DNA of 25,795 bases from Firmicutes bacterium UBA3914 (lineage in GTDB: Bacteria; Bacillota; Limnochordia; Darwinibacteriales; Darwinibacteriaceae): assembly GCA_002391385.1 (NCBI GenBank), contig DGEY01000073.1:4463-30257 (forward strand), written 5' to 3'. Numbering within the stretch: position 1 is the stretch's first letter; each line of letters opens with the position of its first letter. The notes below the pieces were generated by a model, which was not told where the DNA came from, did not search any database, and saw nothing but the letters and a program-made list of their open reading frames with translations. Both the position numbers and the translations under genes were made by a program. Of the stretch, positions 16,701-24,262 are shown one piece after another.

Positions 16701-16972
16701 AAGCCCAGGCTTACTTCCTCATCCCCAACAGCCTGTATGATCTGGAACCGGAGCTTTTGGATGCAGATCAGACCGAGGCGTGGCTGGTGGACACCTGCCA
16801 GCGCATTATTGATGGAGCGGAAATCGGGGCGGAGGCCTTCCCCCCGGCGGCCAAGTGCGCGCTGTGCAGTGAGAGGTCTTACTGCCTCCACGGCCTGCCC
16901 GCTGGTAAGGTTGGGGTTTTTGGGGAAACTACTGATCTTGAAGAGGATCTCCTGGAGGAGGAACTGAGATGA
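13757..16972 (+). CDS. addA: AddA helicase-nuclease subunit
   Basis: AddA is the UvrD-like 3'-5' helicase and nuclease subunit of AddAB. Superfamily 1 motifs run in order over 1071 residues: GAGSGKT (25-31), AITFTKKAAQEMKERL (53-68), DEFQD (320-324), VGDPKQSIYRFRG (346-358), ETNFRSRPEL (381-390), TIHNAKGLEFPVV (658-670) and LLYVAVTRAQEE (721-732). The C-terminal nuclease has H851, GLVDQVYV (927-934) and VVDFKT (941-946, D943 and K945). Unusually, C813 plus C1034, C1037 and C1043 form a C-x(220)-C-x2-C-x5-C set like the AddB iron-sulfur site. GTG 13757 lies inside the addB end, eight bases after AAGGAGGTG, so translation is probably coupled. Confidence 0.96.
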   Translation: MAFKPTDSQRKAIVTIDRPVAVVAGAGSGKTWVLVERYLHLLDQGFTTDEIAAITFTKKAAQEMKERLREARPQLAASLERAQISTIHSLCQRIIQEHPLQARLDPRFRVGEEWETRLLLAEVIEEIVAETEIPTELGTAGEVSALVLDLYEKMLSKGDLRFQRSFPEPLGEFPLQELEHRTEQVLRLTPSTPRQGEVLEQLAEEWPYLRELLRLGDADLRLEALEILQKLVGGIRGKLAEHTAALKVLIASAQQIITEGRGRVILTYLGEVLQRVHGLYSERKRLGGLVDFGDLERLTCQLLEDPQVVADYPFKHIMVDEFQDTNPLQKRIVDAFTAQGAVLFVVGDPKQSIYRFRGAEVGVFVQTQREVAETGKGIFLETNFRSRPELIKFCNQFFHRLLAGEPIGFEPSEADKPAAGRPCVSILLTPAEALSADEARAAEAEQIALQIRELVEGGRYKYEDISILFRATTSMYIYEQALKKAGIPYVNLSGRGFYAKQEIQDVLHYFRWLEDSGDEVAKMAVLRSPFYLLSDEGLYWLRRGELDRLTPKEQEALARAEEDYSALQLLAKHQPAPVVIGELLRRTGYVEKTWRLPFGPQKVANIEKLLEQSWDLFARDVYTVPEQVRYLRLLAREAHKEGEAQLDAEHADVVILRTIHNAKGLEFPVVFLADTNAGAVRTQGGKVLYHPEFGLVYREMADYELARGLDRAEEASEAKRLLYVAVTRAQEEFFWCARTGKAGKDSWWSWFQEHQPHIDQDCYQIIPGELPPLQEGPPQGEPARLELPEYAPLAPQYVQVPFSVTALMNYDLCPRYYYLRHILGLPERGRAQSAAPTQGSLSATQRGTIVHRVVEQIKDPKELSRLVQDAAAVEGVTLTSRQQAQLEEIIQPYLASPFFQRVQAGAPGRLYKEHNFFIPAGSFLINGLVDQVYVGEEGVEVVDFKTNWIEPGEVPKVGDAYRVQLRLYAWATAREFRLPAVKAQAYFLIPNSLYDLEPELLDADQTEAWLVDTCQRIIDGAEIGAEAFPPAAKCALCSERSYCLHGLPAGKVGVFGETTDLEEDLLEEELR

Positions 16973-18252
16973 ATTTCACGCAGCAGGAGATGGGCCCGGG
17001 TGTAAGGCTTTATCTCTGCCCCACGGATAAGTTCAAAACGCTCACCTGTAAAGTATTTATCCAGCAGGATCTCCAGCCCAGGGAAGCGGCGCAAACCGCC
17101 CTGGTACCCCTGCTGCTGCGCCGGGGTTCCCAGAGGTTTCCCACCACCGGGGATATCGCCCGGGAGCTTGAGGATCTGTACGCCGCCGACTTCGGATCCG
17201 ACGTTTTGAAGATCGGTGAGCGGCAAATTCTGGAGTTCCACTTCCAGATGGTGGATCCCCAGTTCCTGCCCCAGGGGCAGAAGCTTCTGCGGCGCAGCCT
17301 GGAGACGTTTTGGGAGATCGCTTCCCGCCCCTACGGCGAAGGAGGCTTCTTTGAGCCCTATTTCCAGCAGGAAAGGCACAACCTGGTGCAGGAACTGGAG
17401 GGGCTGATCAACGACAAACGCACCTATGCCCTGGTGCGCTGCACCGCCCTCATGTGCGCCCAGGAACCCTTCGGGATCTACAAGTACGGTGATGCCGACA
17501 CGGTCCGCTCCTTAACGGCCGGGGAAGTGTACGCCCACTACCAGAAGCTTCTAGCCGGCTATCCCCTGGACATTTTTGTGGTGGGGTCCCAGGCGAAAAA
17601 GGCCGCGGAGATCCTCGCCGGGCTGATCCAGGGCCGGGACGGCCAGCAAAAACTCCAGCCCCCGCAGCGGGTGGAGGTGGAGCAGCCCCGGTACTTCGAG
17701 GAAAACATGGATGTGCAGCAGGCGGTTTTGGTTATGGGCTACCGCACCAAGCTCACCTACCCAGATGGGGACTACTACTCCCTCCTGGTGGGCAACGGCC
17801 TTTTGGGCGGTTTTGCCCACTCGAAGCTGTTCATCAACGTGCGGGAGAAGGCGAGCCTGGCCTACTATGTAAGTTCCAGCCTGGAGGGGAGTAAGGGCCT
17901 TTTGACCATCACCGCGGGCATCAGCGGCGAGCAGAAGGAGCAGGCTGTGGAGATTATCCAAAGGCAGGTCCGGGATGTCCAGGAGGGGCGGATCAGCGCC
18001 CAGGAACTGGAGCAGACCAAGCGGGGTCTGATCAGTTCCATGCGCAGCATGCAGGATAACCCCTCCAGCCTCGTGGACCGCAATCTCATCGGGATCGTCC
18101 ATGAGGAGCTGCGCAGCATCGAAGAGGTGGTGGAGGCCATTGAGGCCGTGACCCTGGATAGTGTGGTCCGGGCCATGGGGCATCTGCAGCTGGACACCAC
18201 CTACATCCTCCGTCCTTCCCCGCAGAAAGGAGCAGGCCATGGAACAGATTAA
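16969..18252 (+). CDS. M16 peptidase-family protein lacking the zinc site (YmfF-like)
   Basis: This 427-residue protein has the two-domain M16 fold but no HxxEH. The matching region reads TALVPLLLRRG (43-53), so it cannot bind the catalytic zinc in the usual way. The second half keeps the substrate-binding signature R-E-K-A-S-L-A-Y-Y (292-300). Such members pair with an active M16 partner to make a working protease, as in bacterial YmfF/YmfH-type pairs and mitochondrial processing peptidase. The start overlaps the addA stop as ATGA, and its end overlaps the next gene by 14 bases. The physiological substrate is unknown; the pairing with the next gene is strongly suggested by order and overlap. 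Confidence 0.92.
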   Translation: MNFTQQEMGPGVRLYLCPTDKFKTLTCKVFIQQDLQPREAAQTALVPLLLRRGSQRFPTTGDIARELEDLYAADFGSDVLKIGERQILEFHFQMVDPQFLPQGQKLLRRSLETFWEIASRPYGEGGFFEPYFQQERHNLVQELEGLINDKRTYALVRCTALMCAQEPFGIYKYGDADTVRSLTAGEVYAHYQKLLAGYPLDIFVVGSQAKKAAEILAGLIQGRDGQQKLQPPQRVEVEQPRYFEENMDVQQAVLVMGYRTKLTYPDGDYYSLLVGNGLLGGFAHSKLFINVREKASLAYYVSSSLEGSKGLLTITAGISGEQKEQAVEIIQRQVRDVQEGRISAQELEQTKRGLISSMRSMQDNPSSLVDRNLIGIVHEELRSIEEVVEAIEAVTLDSVVRAMGHLQLDTTYILRPSPQKGAGHGTD

Positions 18253-19519
18253 GCTGCCAGGCGGCGAAACACTCTTCCAGGAGCGTCTAGCCAACGGCTT
18301 ACAGGTGATGGTGCTGCCCAAGAGGCAGTTCTTGCGAACCTTTGGCATTTTATCGGTGCACTATGGCTCTTTAGATTCTAAGTTTGAGCTTCCGGGAAGG
18401 GGGGCGGTTGAGGTTCCGCCGGGCATAGCCCATTTCCTCGAGCATAAGCTGTTTGAGGAGGAAGAGGGCAGCGTCTTTGACCGCTTTGCCGCCTGGGGGG
18501 CCTCGGTGAACGCCTTCACCAGCTACAACCAGACCAGCTACTTCTTCACCACCATTGATCACTGGCGGGAGAGCCTGGCTTACCTTCTGGAGTTCGTGCA
18601 CACCCCCCATCTCACGGAGGAGAACGTGGAGAAGGAGAGGGGTATTATCGAGCAGGAACTGCGCATGTACGCGGATTATCCCGAGCACAGAATAGTCGCC
18701 ACCCTCCTGGAGAACCTCTACCATGAAAACCCGGTGCGCCTGGATATTGGCGGGACGGTGGAGTCGGTGCGCAGCATCACCCTGGCGGAGCTGCAGCTCT
18801 GCTACGACACCTTTTACCAGCCGGGCAACATGGCCCTAGTGGTGGTGGGCGATGTGGAGCCCCAGGCTGTCCTTGAGCTTGTGCGCTCCAGCTGTCCAGC
18901 TGGGGGGAACGGCCAAGCGGTGCTGCGGGTGGACCCTGCGGAGCCTTCCGGCATAGTCAAGCCCTGGGCGGAAACACAGCTGCCCATCTCCCGACCCCGC
19001 TACATGCTGGGCTTCAAGCACGATCCCCTCTGGCGGGGGCAGGAGCTTTTGCGCATGCAGATTGCCATGACCCTGGGGCTTAGACTGCTCTCCGGCCGCA
19101 GCTCCCAGGCCTATGCCCAGCTCTACGGGGAGGGTTTGGTGGATGACTCCTTTTCCGCCAGCTTCCGGGGGCATCCCCGCTTCGCCCATTCGCTGATCAG
19201 TTCCGAGACCGATGATCCCCAGGCCCTCCATGGGCGGCTGGTCCAGATCATCGATGGCCTCAAGGCTGGTGGGGTAGAAGAAGGGGAAGTGGAGCGCTTG
19301 AAAAAGGGCTTTTACGGCCTGTTCCTGGGTGCCCTGGACTCCTTCGAATACACGGCCAACCGCCTCACCGCCCAGTACTTTGAAGGGACCCCCTACTACA
19401 GCTACCTGGAGGTGCTGGCAGAGGTTACAGCCCGAGACGTGCAGAGCGCCCTCGCTGAGATGTTAGATTGGGAGCGCTCCAGCGTTTCCATCCTAAGGCC
19501 GGTGCAGTCCCATGGCTAA
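18239..19519 (+). CDS. Active-type M16 zinc peptidase (YmfH-like)
   Basis: This is a 426-residue M16 metallopeptidase. It has the inverted zinc motif HFLEH (65-69: ligands H65 and H69, catalytic E68) and a third likely ligand at E140 in RGIIEQELRM. The AFTSYNQTSYFF stretch (92-103) is typical of the subfamily. In the second domain the Arg/Tyr substrate signature seen in the upstream protein is degenerate (YGEGLVDDSF). The two genes thus divide the catalytic and substrate-binding features. ATG 18239 is preceded by AAAGGA; the frame's longer upstream reach lies inside the previous gene. The C-terminus overlaps the next gene by 8 bases. Confidence 0.94.
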   Translation: MEQIKLPGGETLFQERLANGLQVMVLPKRQFLRTFGILSVHYGSLDSKFELPGRGAVEVPPGIAHFLEHKLFEEEEGSVFDRFAAWGASVNAFTSYNQTSYFFTTIDHWRESLAYLLEFVHTPHLTEENVEKERGIIEQELRMYADYPEHRIVATLLENLYHENPVRLDIGGTVESVRSITLAELQLCYDTFYQPGNMALVVVGDVEPQAVLELVRSSCPAGGNGQAVLRVDPAEPSGIVKPWAETQLPISRPRYMLGFKHDPLWRGQELLRMQIAMTLGLRLLSGRSSQAYAQLYGEGLVDDSFSASFRGHPRFAHSLISSETDDPQALHGRLVQIIDGLKAGGVEEGEVERLKKGFYGLFLGALDSFEYTANRLTAQYFEGTPYYSYLEVLAEVTARDVQSALAEMLDWERSSVSILRPVQSHG

Positions 19520-20069
19520 AGCTGAGCTGCGCCGGCAGCTGAAGGCGGAAAGGGCTGAGGTCCCCCCAGAAAGGCGGGCGGTGTGGGATGCCCAGATCCG
19601 CCGGTTCCTGGCGGAGCTCCCTGCTTACCAGGGGGCGCGGCGGATCATGACCTACCTTTCCATCGGTTGGGAAGTGGATACCTGGGGCATTGTTGCCCAT
19701 CTGGAGCAGCTGGGGCGGGAGATCTACGTTCCGGTGGTGCGCCGGGAACCCCGGGGCCTGGTGCCCACGCTTTATACCGGTAGGGAAAACCTGGTGCCCG
19801 CGGTCTTCGGCATCTTGGAGCCCGTGCCTGGCGCGCCAACCCTTTCCCCGGCGGAGCTGGATTTGATCATCGTGCCCGGCTTAGCCTTTACGCGCGCCGG
19901 TTTTCGCATTGGCTATGGAGGGGGCTACTACGACCGCCTGCTGGCCGCAAGCTCCGCCCCCACGGTGGGCCTTGTGTACAGCTCCTTCCTCCGGGATTTC
20001 CAGCCGGATCCCTGGGACCGGCCCGTGGATTTCTTGGCCACGGAAAGGGGCGTTCTGGGAAGGAAATAA
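19512..20069 (+). CDS. fau: 5-formyltetrahydrofolate cyclo-ligase
   Basis: This 185-residue enzyme converts 5-formyltetrahydrofolate to 5,10-methenyltetrahydrofolate using ATP, returning the storage or inhibitory folate to the one-carbon pool. The family signature FRIGYGGGYYDRLL (131-144) is intact. So are the N-terminal Lys/Arg-rich helix (KAELRRQLKAER) and the MTYLSIGWEVDTW segment that holds the substrate-binding Glu. Length is normal. It is the last gene of the tightly packed run and overlaps the upstream M16 gene by 8 bases. No terminator hairpin with a T-run follows, only a palindrome at 20079-20092. Confidence 0.95.
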   Translation: MAKAELRRQLKAERAEVPPERRAVWDAQIRRFLAELPAYQGARRIMTYLSIGWEVDTWGIVAHLEQLGREIYVPVVRREPRGLVPTLYTGRENLVPAVFGILEPVPGAPTLSPAELDLIIVPGLAFTRAGFRIGYGGGYYDRLLAASSAPTVGLVYSSFLRDFQPDPWDRPVDFLATERGVLGRK

Positions 20070-20078
20070 ACCTCGTTC

Positions 20079-20092
20079 TGCAGAATTCTGCA
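20079..20092. repeat. 14-bp perfect palindrome upstream of glpK
   Basis: TGCAGAATTCTGCA is a perfect inverted repeat sitting 9 bases before the glpK ribosome binding site. There is no T-run, so it is not a terminator. It could be an operator overlapping the glpK leader, or chance. Confidence 0.45.
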
Positions 20093-20117
20093 CAGAGCAG
20101 AAGGAGGAGTGATCCCT

Positions 20118-21617
20118 TTGGAACAGTTCGTGCTGGCCATCGACCAAGGAACCACTGGAACCACTGTGACCCTGTTTAACCGGAACTCGGAGATGGTGGG
20201 CAAGGTCTATGAAGAATTCACCCAGCATTATCCCAAGCCCGGCTGGGTGGAGCACGATGCCCAGGAGATCTGGAATGGGACTATGACCCTGCTGGGGAGG
20301 ATCTTTGCCGAGACCAACGTCAAACCCCACCAGGTGGCAGCCATCGGTGTGACTAATCAGAGGGAAACGGTGGTGCTCTGGGACCGCCGCACCGGGGAGC
20401 CCGTGACCAGGGCCATCGTCTGGCAGTGCCGCCGGACCGCGGGCATCTGCGATGAGCTGCGCAGCCGGGGGCTGGAACCCACTTTCCAGGAAAAGACAGG
20501 CTTGGTGCTGGACGCCTATTTTTCCGGGACCAAATTGAAATGGATCTTTGATTATTACCCTGAGCTGAAGCAGAGGGCCCGCCAGGGGAGCCTGGCCTTC
20601 GGCACCATCGACTCCTGGCTGATCTACAAGCTCACTGGGGGCAAGGTGCACTGCACAGATTACACCAATGCTTCCCGGACGCTGCTTTTCAACCTAAAGG
20701 AGCTGAAGTGGGATCCGGAGCTTCTTAAGATCTTGGATATACCGGAGGATGTGCTTCCCGAAGTGCGCTCCAGCAGCGAAGTGTACGGCCATACCGCGGA
20801 TCTGGGCGTTCTGCCCGCGGGGATCCCCATCTCCGGTGCCGCGGGCGATCAGCAGGCGGCCCTGTTCGGACAGGCCTGCTACGATCCGGGTATGGTCAAG
20901 GCCACCTTCGGCACCGGGGCGTTCATCCTGATGAACACCGGGGAGTCGCTGATCAGCTCCAAAAACGGCCTGCTCACCACCGTGGCCTGGGGCGTGGACG
21001 GCCGGGTGGAGTACGCCTTAGAGGGCAGCGTTTTTGTGGCCGGCGCCGCGGTGCAGTGGCTCCGTGATGGGCTGGGCATCATCAAAAGCGCGGCGGAAAC
21101 GGAGGGGCTGGCCCTCTCGGTGCCCGATACCAACGGCCTCTATTTCGTCCCCAGCTTTGTGGGCCTGGGCGCGCCCCACTGGAACCCCTATGTGCGGGGG
21201 ATGATCATGGGTATCACCAGGGGAGCAGGTAAGGCCCATCTGGTCAGGGCGGCGTTGGAGGCCATCGTCTACCAGACCAAAGAAGTGGTGGATGCCATGG
21301 TGGAGGATTCGGCCATTCCCCTCACCGAGCTGAAGGTGGATGGCGGCGCCTCGGTGAACAACTTCATCTGCCAGTTCTTGGCGGATATCACCCAGACCAG
21401 GGTGCAGAGGCCCCAGATCTTTGAAACCACGGCCCTGGGAGCAGCTTATCTAGCCGGCCTGGCGGTGGGCTTTTGGGACGACCAAGAGGAAATCCGCCGC
21501 CTGTGGAGGGAGGACCGCACCTACGAGCCGCAGATCGGGGCGGAGGTGCGGCTGCAGCTGCTGGAAGGCTGGGCCAAGGCGGTACAGAGCGCGAAAAGCT
21601 GGGTAGCCAGCTCGTAA
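20118..21617 (+). CDS. glpK: Glycerol kinase
   Basis: GlpK phosphorylates glycerol with ATP to sn-glycerol 3-phosphate. This FGGY-family protein of about 499 residues has the phosphate-binding DQGTTGTT (9-16), the glycerol-contacting NQRET (80-84), AGDQQAALFGQACYDPG with catalytic D244, and the TFGTGAF loop (263-269). A GTG at 20109 is in frame but lies only 1 base after AAGGAGG. TGATCC there looks like an extended Shine-Dalgarno sequence, so TTG 20118 is preferred, giving M-E-Q-F-V-L-A-I-D-Q. No glycerol facilitator, dehydrogenase or GlpP is in the window. deoC follows 15 bases downstream. Confidence 0.96.
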   Translation: MEQFVLAIDQGTTGTTVTLFNRNSEMVGKVYEEFTQHYPKPGWVEHDAQEIWNGTMTLLGRIFAETNVKPHQVAAIGVTNQRETVVLWDRRTGEPVTRAIVWQCRRTAGICDELRSRGLEPTFQEKTGLVLDAYFSGTKLKWIFDYYPELKQRARQGSLAFGTIDSWLIYKLTGGKVHCTDYTNASRTLLFNLKELKWDPELLKILDIPEDVLPEVRSSSEVYGHTADLGVLPAGIPISGAAGDQQAALFGQACYDPGMVKATFGTGAFILMNTGESLISSKNGLLTTVAWGVDGRVEYALEGSVFVAGAAVQWLRDGLGIIKSAAETEGLALSVPDTNGLYFVPSFVGLGAPHWNPYVRGMIMGITRGAGKAHLVRAALEAIVYQTKEVVDAMVEDSAIPLTELKVDGGASVNNFICQFLADITQTRVQRPQIFETTALGAAYLAGLAVGFWDDQEEIRRLWREDRTYEPQIGAEVRLQLLEGWAKAVQSAKSWVASS

Positions 21618-21632
21618 GAAAGGATGGTCAGC

Positions 21633-22418
21633 ATGGATCAGAAGTGGCTGGAAGAACAGAAGGAGCAGATCAACCTGGCCCTGGCTCAGCAGGGCATCCG
21701 CCTGGTGGTGCCCGTGAGGCCCCGCGCCGGGCAGGGAGCGGCTGCAGATCAGGACCGCCCCCTGGCCAGCTTTATTGACCACACCCTGCTCAAGCCCACC
21801 GCGGCGAGGATGGAGATCGAGAGGCTCTGCGCGGAGGCGCGCCAGTACGGTTTTGCTTCCGTGTGCGTCCATCCAGTGCATGTGGCCTACGCGGCCCGGC
21901 TGCTCAAGGGCAGCGCGGTCAAGGTGTGCACTGTGGTGGGCTTCCCCCTGGGGGCCAATACCACACTGACTAAGGTCCTGGAAGCCAGGGATGCCGCGGC
22001 CGCGGGCGCAGAGGAGATCGATATGGTGCTCAATATCGGCAGCCTGCTGGAGGGCGATTACGCGCAGGTTTATTCGGATATCAAGGCGGTGCGGGATGCC
22101 GTTCCGGGATTGGTGCTCAAAGTGATCCTGGAAACGGGCTATTTGACCAAGGAGCAGATCGTCAAGGGCTGCATTTTGACCAAGATGGCCTGCGCCGATT
22201 TCGTTAAAACTTCAACCGGCTTCGGGCCCGGCGGCGCCACGGTGGAGGACATCAAGCTCATGCGCCGAGTGGTTGGTGAAGAGTTCGGTGTGAAGGCTTC
22301 CGGCGGCGTGCGCGACTACGAAACAGCAGTGGCCATGCTGGAGGCGGGAGCCAACCGCATCGGCGCCAGCGCGGGAGTGGCCATTGTTGAAGGGTTGAGG
22401 GGAGAGACCGGCAATTGA
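21633..22418 (+). CDS. deoC: Deoxyribose-phosphate aldolase
   Basis: DeoC splits 2-deoxyribose 5-phosphate into acetaldehyde and glyceraldehyde 3-phosphate in deoxynucleoside breakdown. The TIM-barrel core (about residues 45-261) has D130 (EIDMV), K163 (LKVILETG), the Schiff-base lysine K192 (FVKTSTGF) and K221 (KASGG). An N-terminal extension of about 44 residues, helical and then Pro/Ala-rich, precedes the core. Longer DeoC proteins of this kind are known in some thermophiles. ATG 21633 is nine bases after AAGAAAGG; ATG 21624 abuts that site and is rejected. With glpK it could be a small carbon-scavenging operon. Confidence 0.96.
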   Translation: MDQKWLEEQKEQINLALAQQGIRLVVPVRPRAGQGAAADQDRPLASFIDHTLLKPTAARMEIERLCAEARQYGFASVCVHPVHVAYAARLLKGSAVKVCTVVGFPLGANTTLTKVLEARDAAAAGAEEIDMVLNIGSLLEGDYAQVYSDIKAVRDAVPGLVLKVILETGYLTKEQIVKGCILTKMACADFVKTSTGFGPGGATVEDIKLMRRVVGEEFGVKASGGVRDYETAVAMLEAGANRIGASAGVAIVEGLRGETGN

Positions 22419-23632
22419 CCCTGAGGAAGCACAAATCAGCACTGCTGATCACCATACTCTTACTCCTGCTCGCCCAGGAAGGGCGGGTTGGCGCTGCCCA
22501 AGGTGGGGACGGGCTTGAGCACGGCGCGGGCAGTGTCCATGTGGTCTCCCAGCTGATCCGGGAGGCTGAAGAAGTCCTGCTCATGGATGGACTGCTCCGT
22601 TTTGTCTACCCCCACAGCTTCCAGGTGCAGTACTTCTCCCAGGAAGGGCCGGTGATCATCACCAGCCACGCGGGTTTTCTGGAAGTCCAAGCGGGCAACG
22701 ACGTTCAGTTCAGCTACGAGCGGTACTGGCTTTTCGAGGATTTCACCAACTACCTCTTTGCCTTTGCCGACTACCTCCGCGCGCCGCGCAAGTTTTCCGG
22801 CGTAGACCTGGTGGCCGGCGTTAAGGTGAAGCGCTACATATCCGAGGCAGATCCCGAGCTGTGGCTGTATGTCCATGAGCAGAGCGGGCTGCCTTTCCTC
22901 ATCCGCCAGGGTAAGAAAACCCTGGTTTCTGTGGTGAGTTTTATCCTCGATGCGGTAGAGCCGGACAAGATCACCTGGGTGGAACTGGAACTGCTCTTTG
23001 CCAGGGAGAAGGCCACGCTCCAGCTGGAACTCACCGAGCAGGGCTGGGTGCCCACCCGCCTGACGGTGCATGAAGCCTTGGGGGAGGTGCACACAGACTT
23101 CACCGGCTGGTCCTGGGGTGCCCAGTGGCAGGACAGTCCCTTTGAGCGGCTGGAGGAGCTGCGGGAGTTCCACGATGCCTTCCTGGAGCGCTACGAAGAA
23201 GGGGATTGGGCCGCCGCCCTTCAGGCAGCCCAGACCCTGGCGCAGCTGGCGCCCCAATCCTGGCAGGCCTATCTGTACCAGGCCTTTGTCTATGACCGCC
23301 TGGACAATTACCTGGGGGCTGTGGAGAACTACCAGCAGGTTCTGATGCGCCAGCCCGACAATCCCCTGGCCTTGAACAATTTGGCCTACCATTATTTACT
23401 TAAGGAAGTGAATATCAGCAGGGCCCTGGAGATGGCGGAGCGGGCCGTGGAATTGGACCGGAAGGCCATCTATTTGGACACCTTAGGCTACGGCTATTAC
23501 CTGGTGGGCCGGCTGGAGGAGGCCCGGGAACTTCTGGAGGAGGCTCTGGCCAGTGCTCCGGAAGAGGCCGTGGCGGAGATCACGGAGCACCTGGAGCTGG
23601 TGTTGGCCTCCCTGGGTGAGGAGCATGACTGA
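22415..23632 (+). CDS. Exported protein with a LolA-like region and TPR repeats
   Basis: This 405-residue protein begins with a signal peptide (hydrophobic core about 9-20, likely cleavage near residue 27-28). Residues about 40-245 look beta-rich and resemble the LolA/outer-membrane-lipoprotein-sorting fold used by several bacterial lipid or lipoprotein carriers. That resemblance rests on pattern only. Residues about 255-395 are helical TPR repeats, with recognisable Ala-rich helix pairs such as DWAAALQAAQTLAQLAP, NYLGAVENYQQVLMRQP and RLEEARELLEEALASAP. TTG 22415 overlaps the deoC stop by 4 bases and has GAGGGGAG ten bases upstream. The end overlaps the methyltransferase gene by 8 bases. The function is unknown; an envelope protein is the safe call. 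Confidence 0.78.
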   Translation: MTLRKHKSALLITILLLLLAQEGRVGAAQGGDGLEHGAGSVHVVSQLIREAEEVLLMDGLLRFVYPHSFQVQYFSQEGPVIITSHAGFLEVQAGNDVQFSYERYWLFEDFTNYLFAFADYLRAPRKFSGVDLVAGVKVKRYISEADPELWLYVHEQSGLPFLIRQGKKTLVSVVSFILDAVEPDKITWVELELLFAREKATLQLELTEQGWVPTRLTVHEALGEVHTDFTGWSWGAQWQDSPFERLEELREFHDAFLERYEEGDWAAALQAAQTLAQLAPQSWQAYLYQAFVYDRLDNYLGAVENYQQVLMRQPDNPLALNNLAYHYLLKEVNISRALEMAERAVELDRKAIYLDTLGYGYYLVGRLEEARELLEEALASAPEEAVAEITEHLELVLASLGEEHD

Positions 23633-24236
23633 TCACTATTTCACCGCCAAACCCGGAGCGGAGCACCGGCCCCTGGAGTTCACAGCAGAGCTGCGGGGCC
23701 GGACCTATCGTTTTCAGACCGACGCCGGGGTTTTCTCCAGGGCAGAGGTGGATCCAGGCACCCGCTTGCTCATCGACTGCCTGGAACTCGCGCCCGGCGA
23801 TGTGGTCTTGGACCTGGGCTGCGGTTACGGCCCCATCGGTATGGTGGCCGCGGAGCTGGTGGGCCCTACCGGACAGGTGTACATGGTTGATGTAAATGAG
23901 CGAGCTGTGGAGCTGGCCAGGCGCAACCTGGCCGCCAACGGCATCAAAAACGCCCAGGTCTTCGCCTCGGACGGCCTGGCGGCCCTTACGGGCCTCACCT
24001 TTGACTGGGTGCTTTCCAACCCGCCCATCCGGGCGGGGAAAAAGGTGGTCTATCCGCTGCTCGCGGAGGCCTATAGCGCCCTGCGGCCGGGGGGCTGTCT
24101 GCTCGTTGTCATCCGCACCAAGCAGGGGGCCAAAAGCCTCCAGGCCTACTTGGCGGAACTGGCCGGTGAGTGCACCACTGTGGAGAGAAAGGGGGGCTTT
24201 CGGGTCCTGCGGTGTTGTAAACAGCCCCACGCCTGA
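23625..24236 (+). CDS. Class I SAM-dependent methyltransferase (RsmC/YbxB-like)
   Basis: This 203-residue methyltransferase has the SAM-binding DLGCGYGPIG (63-72), acidic D89 at the end of the second strand, and SNPPI (131-135), the NPPF/Y-type motif of enzymes that modify exocyclic or ring nitrogens of RNA or DNA bases. The N-terminal region (HYFTAKPGAE, then FQTDAGVFSRAEVDPGTRLLI) matches the YbxB/RsmC group, whose best known member makes m2G in 16S rRNA. The target here is inferred. ATG 23625 lies in the end of the upstream gene, three bases after GAGG; the frame's earlier extension is inside that gene. Confidence 0.9.
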   Translation: MTDHYFTAKPGAEHRPLEFTAELRGRTYRFQTDAGVFSRAEVDPGTRLLIDCLELAPGDVVLDLGCGYGPIGMVAAELVGPTGQVYMVDVNERAVELARRNLAANGIKNAQVFASDGLAALTGLTFDWVLSNPPIRAGKKVVYPLLAEAYSALRPGGCLLVVIRTKQGAKSLQAYLAELAGECTTVERKGGFRVLRCCKQPHA

Positions 24237-24262
24237 ATAGCTTTGGGTGTGGAGGTGTTTTT

